Shown in pieces: positions 26,701-35,444 of a stretch of DNA of 47,556 bases (positions within the stretch are counted from its first letter, which is position 1; every line of letters starts with the position of its first letter). Source of the DNA: CAZOKO01 sp964580455 (lineage in GTDB: Bacteria > Desulfobacterota > WTBG01); the NCBI GenBank assembly GCA_964580455.1, contig CAZOKO010000004.1, forward strand, positions 1-47,556, given 5' to 3'. A program made the translations under genes and the position numbers. The notes below the pieces were generated by a model. The model did no database searches and had not been told where the DNA came from. It saw nothing but the letters and a program-made list of their open reading frames with translations.

Positions 26701-26815
26701 TTAAGGGATTAAGGAATTTAGGGACTGGTAGAACATTACAATTAAACAGAACAGGAAAACGCAATTCCTCAAATATCTTGTAATTCACAATTCCCCAATT
26801 CCTAAATTCTATGTT
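26701..26815. repeat. Imperfect inverted repeat of the AATTCC/CCTAAATT type
   Basis: Left arm with AAGGAATTTAGGGA (26711-26724), right arm CCCCAATTCCTAAATTCT (about 26793-26810). It lies between the Wza copy 2 and FdhA genes. To its right (to 26904) I see only related words (TTTCGTGTTTTGG, CTCGAAACACG) and no gene. Confidence 0.5.
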
Positions 26816-26904
26816 CTCTTTGTTTCGTGTTTTGGAATCTATAATTTCTTAACCCGCAACTCGAAACACGTAACTCTTTAAAATTCCTTCCATCCATAAC
26901 CACA

Positions 26905-29589
26905 TTATAATTTTTCTATCTTTACCGCACAGACCTTATACTCAGGTATATTTGCAACAGGATCGATCGCCGGATTGGTGAGGCGGTTCACTGCTGCCTC
27001 ACTATAGTGGAACGGGATAAAGACTACCCCTTTATCACACCGCTCAGTGATTTCGGCAGAGACAGTAATGGTACCTCTTCTGGATGCAACCTCCAGTTTA
27101 TCGCCCTGGCAGATTCCCAATTTTCCAGCATCCTCAGGGTTTATCTCCACAAACACATCAGGTGTCCTTGAGACAAGACCTTTAGAACGTCTGGTCATGG
27201 TAGCCGTGTGGAACTGGTAGAGTATCCTGCCTGTTGTGAGCAGGAATGGATATTCATCATCTGGCAGTTCTGCAGGGGGGATGTGTTCTGTTACACTGAA
27301 CAGCCCTTTGCCACGGGTAAAGGCTTCTGCGTGTAGAATCGGGGTGCCTGGATGATCTACGGATGGACACGGCCAGTGGATACCAATGTCTTCAATGCGA
27401 TCATAAGTGATTCCCTTATAGGATGCAGTAACCGCACTTAACTCCTCCATAATCTCCCTTACGTTGCTGTAATTCCAGTTAGCACCCAGCTTGTTTGCCA
27501 GCATTTTGAGCACCTCCCAGTCAGGGAGCGAATCATCCGGAGCATCTACAACCTTGCGTATCCGCTGAACCCTTCTTTCAGTATTGGTATAGGTACCATC
27601 CTTTTCTGCCCATCCTGCCGCGGGGAGCACCACGTGAGCAAGATGACCTGACTCATTAAGGAATATATCCTGAACAACAAAGAGCTCCAGATTATTTAAT
27701 GCCTTTTCCACATGGTCTATATCAGGGTCAGACATCATCGGGTTCTCACCCATAACAAAAAGCGCCTTTAGCGATCCATCACCTGCCCCGTTTAGCATCT
27801 TAGGTATGGTAAGTCCCGGCTTAGACGGGAGTGTAACCCCCCAGGCATCCTCAAACGGCTTTCTATGCTCATCATCGCCCACCTTGCGATATCCAGGGAG
27901 GTTCCCAGGCAGACATGCCATGTCACATGCGCCCTGCACATTGTTCTGTCCCCTCAAGGGGTTGACGCCTGTACCCGGGCGGCCAATATTGCCGGTTACC
28001 ATGGCCAGGTTTGCCAGGGATTTCACATTGTCAGTGCCCGTGATATGCTGGGTGATGCCCATGGCATAAAGTATTGCTGATGCCCCGGCCTCTGCATATA
28101 TCCTGGCTGCCTTCACAAAGTCATCTTTTTCTATGCCCGTTATGGACTCAACATACTCTGGTGTGTATTTCTTTACAGTTTCCTTTACTGCATCAAAATT
28201 CTCGGTACGCTCGGCAATGAATTTCTCGTCAGCCAACCCCTCGCTGATAATAGTATTTATAAAACCGTTTATCCAGGCGATGTCCGTGCCAGGCTTCTGC
28301 CTGAGCCATACAGTAGCAAACCTGGCAAGTTCTATATCTCTCGGGTCAACAAGGATCAACTTAGCCCCCTGCTGGACCACTGCCCTCTTTATAAAGGTAG
28401 CAACCACAGGGTGATTCTCTGTGGTATTGGTTCCGGTGATCAGGTAGCATTTAGACTGGGAAAGGTCTGCTATTGAGTTGGTCATTGCACCGGATCCGAA
28501 TGCGGCGGCCAGACCGGCCACCGTGGAACTGTGTCAGAGCCGTGCGCAGTGATCCACATTGTTAGTGCCCACTACTGCCCTGAAGAATTTCTGAAACAGG
28601 TAGTTCTCTTCATTTGTACATCGTGCAGATGCAAGCCCTGCAATGGCATCCGGGCCATGCTCCTGTTTTATTGCACTGAACTTTTCTGCAACATAAGTGA
28701 TAGCCTCATCCCAGCTTGCCTCCTTCAGCTTGCCGTTCTTCCTGATAAGTGGCGTGGTAAGCCTGTCCGTATGATCAACGAAGTCATGTCCAAAGCGTCC
28801 CTTTATGCAGAGGCTGCCCAGATTGGGTGGTGGAGCTCCTTCTCTGGGAGTAGTTATCTTCACAATCTTACCATCCTTCACATTTATATCCAACTGACAG
28901 CCTACACCGCAATAGACACAGGTTGTCCTCACCTTCTTGAGCTCATCACCTCTGCCCTTGAAGCGCCCCTGTTTTTCAAAGAGTGCACCCACCGGGCATA
29001 CTCTCAAACATTCTCCACAGAACACACAATCGGAATCCTCATAGCGTAGCCCAAATGGAGCACCGACTGCGGCTGTGGGGCCTCTTCCTGTGTAGTCAAT
29101 AACATTGTTTACCTGTATCTCATTGCATGCCCTCACACAGAGACCACAGAGCACGCATTTGTTCATATCCCTTACAATCATCTCGTTTGCCTCTTCAAGA
29201 GGCTTTACTTCTTCCGGCTCATTGAATCTGGGCATTTCTATCCCCATGGAATATGCCAGATCCTGAAGTATGCAGTTCCCATTGCTCTCGCAGGTCATGC
29301 AGTTGTGACGACCCTCAGAGATCAGCAGTTCAACGGTAAGCTTCCTGGATCTTAATACGCGGTCTGAATTGGTGTGCACAATCATATCGTCTTCTGCAGG
29401 CATAGCACATGAAGCCACAAGCGACCTTGCCCTCTCCACTTCAACAACGCATATCCTGCATGCACCTACAGGCTTTATATGCTCATGGTGGCAGAGAACC
29501 GGTATATAGATCCCGTTTTCCTTTGCCACCTCATAAATGGTCTGTCCTGACTTGAACTCCAGTTCTTTCCCATCAATCGTTATATGCAT
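26905..29589 (-). CDS. fdhA: NAD-linked formate dehydrogenase catalytic subunit, selenoprotein (Sec352)
   Basis: One 894-codon gene read through an in-frame TGA at 28536-28534. N-terminal NuoG-like module: 2Fe-2S (LCHHEHIKPVGACRIC ... SCAMPA), His-Cys cluster (HNCMTCESNGNC), two 4Fe-4S clusters (CVLCGLCVRACNE, CVFCGECLRVCPVGA). The molybdopterin domain starts with CVYCGVGCQLDI. The active site reads NNVDHCARL-U-HSSTVAGL, exactly where Fdh enzymes have Sec or Cys. The UGA is followed by a SECIS hairpin. Downstream, molybdopterin-domain motifs run to the end without a break. SD GGAGGAG precedes the ATG. With NuoE- and NuoF-like genes upstream it forms an FdhABC/HylABC-like complex. Mo or W cannot be told. 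Confidence 0.95.
28504..28536 (-). promoter_or_regulatory. Bacterial SECIS element for Sec352
   Basis: Starting right after the UGA (28536-28534), the mRNA forms GGUGGCC (28522-28516), loop GGUCU (28515-28511), then GGCCGCC (28510-28504). The 7-bp stem pairs fully (one G-U), and the GGUCU loop is the SelB-binding form known from E. coli fdhF. Confidence 0.9.
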
Positions 29590-29902
29590 AAAACTCCTCC
29601 ATATTCAGCGCCCACCACCAGAGATGTGGCTTAAGGAAGTCCCCTAAAAGGGACCAATTCAATGTCTCTGCTTTATAATATGCAAACTCGAATATCGAAG
29701 CACGAAATAAAAATTGAGGAATTTAAGAATTGCGAATTGAGGAAATTTCTAAATCCCTTAATTCCTGAATCCCTAAATTTCCTACGATTTGTTTCGGATT
29801 TCGATATTCGGATTTACTGACTTAAGTAAAACACCTAATCGGCAGAGCCTATTAAGTTCACACCAGCAGAACTGGTAGTTTAACGTGAGTTTTAATCCAG
29901 CC
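29590..29902. other. Gene-free stretch (313 bp) between fdhA and the NuoF-like gene
   Basis: Contains the inverted-repeat element at 29689-29810. The remainder has no ORF, RNA or terminator I can support. Confidence 0.5.
29689..29810. repeat. MITE-like inverted repeat, CGAATATCGAA family
   Basis: Outer arms CGAATATCGAA (29689-29699) and TTCGATATTCG (29800-29810). Inner AATTCC/AAATTTCC words pair with each other. It sits inside the formate dehydrogenase operon, between the NuoF-like and FdhA genes. Confidence 0.7.
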
Positions 29903-31810
29903 CTACACATGTTTTACCGCATCAAACTTGCATACCTCCATGCACACACCGCATTTAATGCACTTCTCCCTATCAATAACGTGGGGCTTCTTTTTCTCCC
30001 CGGATATGCACTGCTGTGGACACTTCTTTGCACACAGCCCACACCCTTTACAAAGTTCAGAGTCAATTAAGTAAGTGATAAGTGACTTGCATACACCTGC
30101 AGGACACTTGTTTTTGTAAATATGCGCTTCATACTCATCCCTGAAATACCGGATGGTTGTCAGCACGGGATTAGGTGCCGTCTGTCCCAATCCGCAGAGT
30201 GCGCTGTCTTTCACATATGGTGCCATCTCTTCAAGAAGCTCGATATCGCCATCTTTCCCCTTACCATTACATATCCTTACAAGTATCTCCAACATGCGTT
30301 TTGTACCCTCACGGCACGGCGTGCACTTACCGCAGGACTCTTCCTGACAAAACTCCATAAAGAAACGGGCAGAATCAACCATGCAGGTATCCTCATCCAT
30401 TACGATGAGACCGCCGGAACCCATGATTGCGCCAAGCTTGATTATCTCCTCGTAATCAATGGGGGTGTCCAGGGTCGATTCCGGGATACAGCCGCCTGAG
30501 GGTCCTCCCAACTGCACAGCTTTTATTTTCTTACCATCCGGAATACCGCCTCCGATCTCAAAAACAATGTCACGAACAGGAGTACCCATGGGAACCTCTA
30601 CCAGACCCACGTTTTCTATGGCGCCGGTTAAGGCAAAGACCTTGGTACCTTTAGAGTTCACAGTGCCAACTGACGCAAACCAGTTCCCGCCCTTCAAAAT
30701 GATTTGGGGCACACAGGCATAGGTTTCAACGTTATTTAAAACAGACGGCTTGCCCCAGAGTCCCTGATTAGCAGGAAACGGCGGCCTGGGCCTTGGCATT
30801 CCTCTTCTGCCTTCGATTGAGGCCATAAGCGCAGTCTCTTCACCGCATACAAATGCGCCGGCACCCTGATAGATATGAATATCAAGGCTGTATTCTGAAC
30901 CGAGTATATTATCACCTAGCAGATCATGCTCCATGGCCTGCTCGATAGCAATTGCAAGCCTTTTGATGGCAAGGGGATACTCTGCACGGCAGTAGATATA
31001 TCCCTGATGTGCGCCAACGGCATAACCCCCAATGATCATGCCTTCAAGCACTGAGTGAGGATCATTTTCCAAAACAGATCTGTCCATAAACGCACCGGGA
31101 TCGCCCTCATCTGCATTGCAGAGCACATATTTCATATGGCTCTTTGCTTTATGTGCAAATGCCCATTTTATACCGGTAGGAAATCCAGCACCACCCCTGC
31201 CACGCAGACCTGACTTTTTCACTTCTTCAATCACCTTATCAGGGGTCATCTCTGTAAGTGCCTTTACCACCCCCATGTACCCATCATTTCCGATATATTC
31301 ATCTATATGCTCTGCATCAATCAGGCTTCGGTTTTTTAGTGCTATCGGTTGCTGCCTGCCGAAGAATGGGATGTCCTGCATCCGAGGGATGATCTTGCCG
31401 GTCACGGGCTCATGGTACATCAACCTCTCTAATGGTTTGCCATTTACCATATGTTCTGTGATAATTTCAGAGACATCTTCAACTGTAACCCTTTGATAAA
31501 AAATTCCTCCCGGATATACAACCATAATCGGACCAGCTGCACAAAAACCGTTGCATCCGGTTTCCACCACCTTGATTTCATTAGCAAGGCCTTGGGTGTT
31601 CACTTCCTGATTGAGTGCATGGTAAATAGCCTCGCTGTTTGATGCCTTGCAGGCAGTGCCACCACAAACAAGTATATGCGCACGGTATGAACCTGTTGTA
31701 TCCAGACTATGCTTTTTTTCTTCTGCTTGCTTCTGTGCACTCCGGAAGAGATTTTCCTTCTGCACTCTTTCCTTAACCGTTTGCAGATCTTCTATGGTGA
31801 ATCTTGCCAT
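29903..31810 (-). CDS. NuoF-like NADH-binding subunit of formate dehydrogenase complex
   Basis: 635 aa. Domains in order: thioredoxin-like 2Fe-2S (CGGTACKAS ... TGCNGFC, residues about 49-111), FMN/NADH domain (GRGGAGFPTGIKW, NADEGDPGAFMD, GAGAFVCGEETAL), SLBB, 4Fe-4S (ESCGKCTPCREG) and a C-terminal 2x4Fe-4S ferredoxin (CKGCGLCAKKCP, CIKCGVCMEVCK). This is the HydB/HylB/HndC architecture of NAD(P)-linked, often flavin-bifurcating, complexes. SD AGGAGG. It lies 10 bp after the NuoE-like gene. Coupling of formate, NAD and ferredoxin is inferred. Confidence 0.93.
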   Translation of the reverse strand: MARFTIEDLQTVKERVQKENLFRSAQKQAEEKKHSLDTTGSYRAHILVCGGTACKASNSEAIYHALNQEVNTQGLANEIKVVETGCNGFCAAGPIMVVYPGGIFYQRVTVEDVSEIITEHMVNGKPLERLMYHEPVTGKIIPRMQDIPFFGRQQPIALKNRSLIDAEHIDEYIGNDGYMGVVKALTEMTPDKVIEEVKKSGLRGRGGAGFPTGIKWAFAHKAKSHMKYVLCNADEGDPGAFMDRSVLENDPHSVLEGMIIGGYAVGAHQGYIYCRAEYPLAIKRLAIAIEQAMEHDLLGDNILGSEYSLDIHIYQGAGAFVCGEETALMASIEGRRGMPRPRPPFPANQGLWGKPSVLNNVETYACVPQIILKGGNWFASVGTVNSKGTKVFALTGAIENVGLVEVPMGTPVRDIVFEIGGGIPDGKKIKAVQLGGPSGGCIPESTLDTPIDYEEIIKLGAIMGSGGLIVMDEDTCMVDSARFFMEFCQEESCGKCTPCREGTKRMLEILVRICNGKGKDGDIELLEEMAPYVKDSALCGLGQTAPNPVLTTIRYFRDEYEAHIYKNKCPAGVCKSLITYLIDSELCKGCGLCAKKCPQQCISGEKKKPHVIDREKCIKCGVCMEVCKFDAVKHV

Positions 31811-31820
31811 CTAATACCTC

Positions 31821-32324
31821 CTAACTATACTGGTCCAAGATTTCCTCTACCTTTACTGCTTTAACCAGACCGTGTGTGTTCTCGCCAATAATTATCACCG
31901 GTGCTAACCCGCAGACTCCCAGGCACCTCACCGTCTCCAGAGAGAAGCGCCTGTCTTCAGTACATCCTCCAGACTCGATACCGAGCAGATGGGTCAGTTT
32001 GTCAAGTATCCTCTGTATACCCTTCACATAGCAGGCAGTGCCAAAACACATCCTTATATTATGCCTGCCCTTCGGAACCATGGAAAAGAATGAATAAAAA
32101 GTCACCACTCCATACACATTGGCCACCGGAATATTGAGCCCCTTCGCTACTTTCATCAGGGCACCTGCAGGAAGATAACCGAGCACTTCCTGAACCTGTT
32201 CCAGAACCGGAATCAATGCACCTGGTTTGCCCCTGTTCCGTGCCGTTATGTCATCTACCTTTTTTAACTGTTCTTTTGAGAACTCCTCCAGCTCAGCATA
32301 CGCTTGAGACATATCTATGCCCAC
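31821..32324 (-). CDS. NuoE-like 2Fe-2S subunit of formate dehydrogenase complex
   Basis: 167 aa from a GTG start with AAGGAGGG 5-6 bases upstream. Thioredoxin-like 2Fe-2S fold with ligands in CFGTACYVKG (C-x4-C) and CLGVCGLAP (C-x3-C), plus VPVLEQVQEVLGYLP-like helices. It is the first gene of the formate dehydrogenase operon, followed by the NuoF-like and FdhA subunits. Confidence 0.92.
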   Translation of the reverse strand: MGIDMSQAYAELEEFSKEQLKKVDDITARNRGKPGALIPVLEQVQEVLGYLPAGALMKVAKGLNIPVANVYGVVTFYSFFSMVPKGRHNIRMCFGTACYVKGIQRILDKLTHLLGIESGGCTEDRRFSLETVRCLGVCGLAPVIIIGENTHGLVKAVKVEEILDQYS

Positions 32325-32410
32325 TTTTACCCTCCTTCAATACTAAGAAATCTAATGAAACCACGAAGCCACGAACTTGCACGAAGAAAAACACGCATTC
32401 CAACGTGGAT

Positions 32411-32440
32411 TTCCTACCACATCATTTCTTTAATTGTCAA
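32411..32440 (-). promoter_or_regulatory. Possible promoter of the formate dehydrogenase operon
   Basis: Minus strand: TTGACA (32440-32435), 18-bp spacer, TAGGAA (32416-32411). The -35 is exact, the -10 is weak. The leader would be about 80 nt and contains AACCACGAAG-type repeat words. Confidence 0.33.
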
Positions 32441-32473
32441 GAAAATTTGTAGCTTTATGAATAACTGTGAGGT

Positions 32474-32890
32474 TCAAGAAGGGGAGAGAGTCAATGAGAT
32501 CACATGAAAAATTACTTTTTTTATCACATCTCTTTCAGGAATAAGAGGTTTATCAGTATAGCAGAGAAGATATATTATCTCCGCACTTATATTTTTAATG
32601 GCGTGTGCAATCTTTTGCGGAACGATTATGAGGGGGCATTTTTTGCCATCAATAATTTTCTCAGTTCTTTCACCAGTTACACTATCAACCGTAACCAGCT
32701 TGCATTTATCCCCAAGGAAAAAGATATATTCTGTTTGTGCAGGATGGAAATGGTTGCCTCTTACTACACCGGGATTAAGACTTACAAGATGAGTATTGCA
32801 AACATCATTTAATTGTTTCCCCTCAAAAGGCTTTACCACAAACCCTCGATCGTCTGCAACTGAGGTCTGTTCGATAATAATAGGTTCCAT
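32474..32890 (-). CDS. Cupin sugar ketoisomerase/epimerase-like protein (FdtA/WxcM type)
   Basis: 138 aa, a single cupin. The motif RGNHFHPAQTEYIFFLGD (about 45-62) gives the His and Glu of the cupin site, and VPQKIAHAIKNIS is the second motif. This fits dTDP-sugar 3,4-ketoisomerases or CapF/WxcM-like C-terminal domains. The last residues (SLTLSPS) look extended past the family end. No SD is obvious. It stands alone; a role in the sugar supply of the polysaccharide locus is possible. Confidence 0.72.
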   Translation of the reverse strand: MEPIIIEQTSVADDRGFVVKPFEGKQLNDVCNTHLVSLNPGVVRGNHFHPAQTEYIFFLGDKCKLVTVDSVTGERTEKIIDGKKCPLIIVPQKIAHAIKNISAEIIYLLCYTDKPLIPERDVIKKVIFHVISLTLSPS

Positions 32891-33010
32891 GGTGTAATAG
32901 TATAGTATTTTCTTTTTTGACTAGTTACTCAGTTACTGTGGGATATACTCAAAAGAATTGAAACGATCTTAGATACTGGTTTCTTGATACTGGATACCTT
33001 CGGTCTGACA

Positions 33011-33280
33011 CTAGTTCAGTGGTATAGTCCAGGTCACATACTGGGGGATTCTCGTTGCCACGCTTTTACAAAGCATATATGATGTCATGCGGGGTTCTTG
33101 CGGTACTTTTTTGATGGAGATTGAAACGTCCTGATATGCGGGGTGTTCATAGTGTAGTCTGGAAGAGCAATGGTAGTTAAGCTTCCATTTGAATCTCTTT
33201 AAACCTCTTGAAAAACAATACTCCAGTACCCCAAAGCTTGAAAACAGAAGGTGCACCAGGATAATAAGAAATTTCTTCAT
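33011..33280 (-). CDS. Small hypothetical protein, possibly a gene remnant
   Basis: 89 codons. A hydrophobic N-terminus (KKFLIILVHLLFSSFGVL) is followed by a polar part without known motifs. There is no SD before the ATG and the flanks are repeat-like DNA, so it could be a decayed gene. Not recognised. Confidence 0.3.
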   Translation of the reverse strand: MKKFLIILVHLLFSSFGVLEYCFSRGLKRFKWKLNYHCSSRLHYEHPAYQDVSISIKKVPQEPRMTSYMLCKSVATRIPQYVTWTIPLN

Positions 33281-33299
33281 AATAAGCTCAAAGTGTCTA

Positions 33300-33323
33300 G
33301 GGTTCAGGGGTTAGGGTGCAGGG
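33300..33323 (+). repeat. G-quadruplex-like G-tract array
   Basis: Four G-tracts of 3-4 Gs (33300-33302, 33307-33310, 33314-33316, 33321-33323) with 3-4-nt loops. It lies just past the end of the Etf-linked iron-sulfur gene; on that transcript the strand is C-rich. Confidence 0.4.
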
Positions 33324-33358
33324 TTAAGTAAATTAAGCGAATTATGAACTTAATTTGC

Positions 33359-35365
33359 TCAAGTCATCGCTTCCACCACAACTTCCGCTATATCTTTAAC
33401 CTTCACATTATCCTGCTCCTTCTCATCTTTTATACCATCCTCAAACATGGTCATACAATAGGGGCAGGAAACAGCAATAGTTGAAGGATTGGTCTTGAGG
33501 GCTTCCTGTGTCCTTTCCAGATAAATCCTTTTGCCGATAAGTTCTTCCATCCACATTCTGCCTCCACCTGCTCCACAGCAGAAACTCTCCTGCCCTTGCC
33601 TTTCCATCTCTAAGGGTGCAGTTCCCTGTGATGCTTCCTTGAGTATTTCTCTTGGCTCTTTATATATTTCGTTATGTCGTCCGAGGTAACAGGAATCGTG
33701 GATGACCGTTCTTCCGTTGGTATTACCTTTTAAGCTAATCTTTCCCTGCTTAAGTAAGGTATGAATAAGCTGGGTATGATGGATCACCTCAAAGTCAGCT
33801 CCAAACTGCTTGTAGTCATTCTTGAAAGTGCTGAAACAGTGCGGGCAGAAGGTTATAATTTTCTTGATTCCATACTTCTTAAATATCTCAATATTATCCC
33901 GAACCAGTTGATCAAAAACATATTCATTCCCCAATCTGCGGAGAGAATCTCCACAGCATTTCTCTTCAGTTCCCAGTATGCCCCAGGAGAGATTGGCAGC
34001 GTTTAGAATGGTAGTTAAGGCGGTAGTTACCTGTCGATTCCTCGAATCAAACGCCCCTGCACATCCCACATAAAAAAGATATTCGACTTCTGCACCATCA
34101 GCCAGTATTTTGACATCAAGTTCCTGAGCCCATTTAGCACGATCAGTAGGTGCAATACCCCAGGGGTTAAAGCGCTGTTCTGAATTTTCAAAGAAGGTAA
34201 TCAACTCCTCAGGGAAATCGGCCTTTTCCATTACCAGATGACGTCTCATCTCTACAATCTTGGGCACATGTTCTATAAATACCGGACATTTTACCATGCA
34301 GGCACCACAGGTAGTGCAGGCCCAGATGGCATCGGTGGAAACGCTCTCCTCCCTGCCGTTGATGAGGGGAATTGCCATGGGGGCATCCGGAGGAGCAGAT
34401 GCCAGGGAATCAGCCGGTCGAGATGACAGAATTACTTTGCCGTTAGCTAAGAGGTTTAACTTCCCCTCGTGAATAACCTGCCTTGGATTAAGCGGTTTCT
34501 CTGTATTGTGAGCGGGGCAGATTGATTCACATCTCCCGCATTCTGTACAGGAAAGGAAATCAAAGAGGTCCTTCCAGGAAAACTGTACCACTTTGGAGGT
34601 ACCGAAGGTAAGCCCCTTTTTAAAAACCATCCGTGGAACAGTGGTTACAAAAGAAAAACTCCTGAAGAAGCAGTTTGGAATGGCAGTTAAGATATGGAGA
34701 TGTTTGCTGTATGGTAGATAATTTATGAAAAAGAGAAGGACAAGTGCATGGACCCACCAGAAGATGCGGGCAAGTAGATGGGTAGTTTCAAGTGCAGTTG
34801 TGGCAAAAAGGCTTGAGAGGGCATGGGATACAGGTATCCAGGAAACCATGGTATTTTCACCCAGCGTTATCTCACAGGCATGCAGGCCAAAGTAGGCTAC
34901 CATAAGAGAAGCCACCAGAAAGAGGATAAAGAAGGCATCCAGGGTAGGTTCAATGTGAGGCGGGCGGAAAAATACTCTGCGAATCACAGAGATTACTACA
35001 GATGCCAGAACCACCAGGGACATAATATCAGCTAAAAAGAGCAAAATGCCGTAGGGGACATTTCCCAGAAAAGCAAAGGAGAAGAGGGGGAAGACACCGG
35101 CAATGAAGAATTGTGCGTTTATAAGAAGCAGAACCATAAATCCCCAGAAAAGAAGGAAGTGATTGATTCCAAACTTCTCGCTCACCACACGAAGCTGAAC
35201 AAAGGCGTAAAGGATCATCCCTCTGAAACGGGACCAGAGATGGTCAAATCGGTTCTCCCACCGTCCCAGGCAAACCATGGCAAAGAGCCGAAAGACGTTT
35301 CTTAAAAAGAAGCAGAGACCACATATAAGCAAAATGGCAAATATTAGAGATTCTAATTTACTCAA
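33359..35365 (-). CDS. Membrane CCG/DUF224 Fe-S oxidoreductase (ETF:menaquinone oxidoreductase-like)
   Basis: 668 aa from a TTG start after AAGGAG. N-terminal NarI/cyt-b-like membrane domain (about residues 5-240, with TM helices and His). A 2x4Fe-4S ferredoxin follows (CTECGRCESICP, CTTCGACMVKCP), then two CCG domains (VGCAGAFDSRN ... EEKCCGDSLRRLG; DSCYLGRHNEIY ... FCCGAGGGRMW). This is the architecture of EMO-type proteins that pass electrons between EtfAB and menaquinone, as described in Syntrophomonas and Geobacter relatives. EtfB and EtfA lie directly upstream, which supports this role. Confidence 0.9.
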   Translation of the reverse strand: MSKLESLIFAILLICGLCFFLRNVFRLFAMVCLGRWENRFDHLWSRFRGMILYAFVQLRVVSEKFGINHFLLFWGFMVLLLINAQFFIAGVFPLFSFAFLGNVPYGILLFLADIMSLVVLASVVISVIRRVFFRPPHIEPTLDAFFILFLVASLMVAYFGLHACEITLGENTMVSWIPVSHALSSLFATTALETTHLLARIFWWVHALVLLFFINYLPYSKHLHILTAIPNCFFRSFSFVTTVPRMVFKKGLTFGTSKVVQFSWKDLFDFLSCTECGRCESICPAHNTEKPLNPRQVIHEGKLNLLANGKVILSSRPADSLASAPPDAPMAIPLINGREESVSTDAIWACTTCGACMVKCPVFIEHVPKIVEMRRHLVMEKADFPEELITFFENSEQRFNPWGIAPTDRAKWAQELDVKILADGAEVEYLFYVGCAGAFDSRNRQVTTALTTILNAANLSWGILGTEEKCCGDSLRRLGNEYVFDQLVRDNIEIFKKYGIKKIITFCPHCFSTFKNDYKQFGADFEVIHHTQLIHTLLKQGKISLKGNTNGRTVIHDSCYLGRHNEIYKEPREILKEASQGTAPLEMERQGQESFCCGAGGGRMWMEELIGKRIYLERTQEALKTNPSTIAVSCPYCMTMFEDGIKDEKEQDNVKVKDIAEVVVEAMT

Positions 35366-35444
35366 GAGAACTCCTTTCTGTTAAGTGTGAATTTATAGGC
35401 CGCAGATTTTCGCAGAAAAACGCTGATGAAAAAATCAAGTTGTC

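Noticed and set aside
28534..28536. Apparent stop or frameshift splitting formate dehydrogenase
   Set aside because: The TGA is in frame, at the known Sec position, and followed by a SECIS hairpin; read as selenocysteine.
30122..30499. Plus-strand open frame inside the NuoF-like gene
   Set aside because: Shadow of the conserved NuoF-like coding frame.
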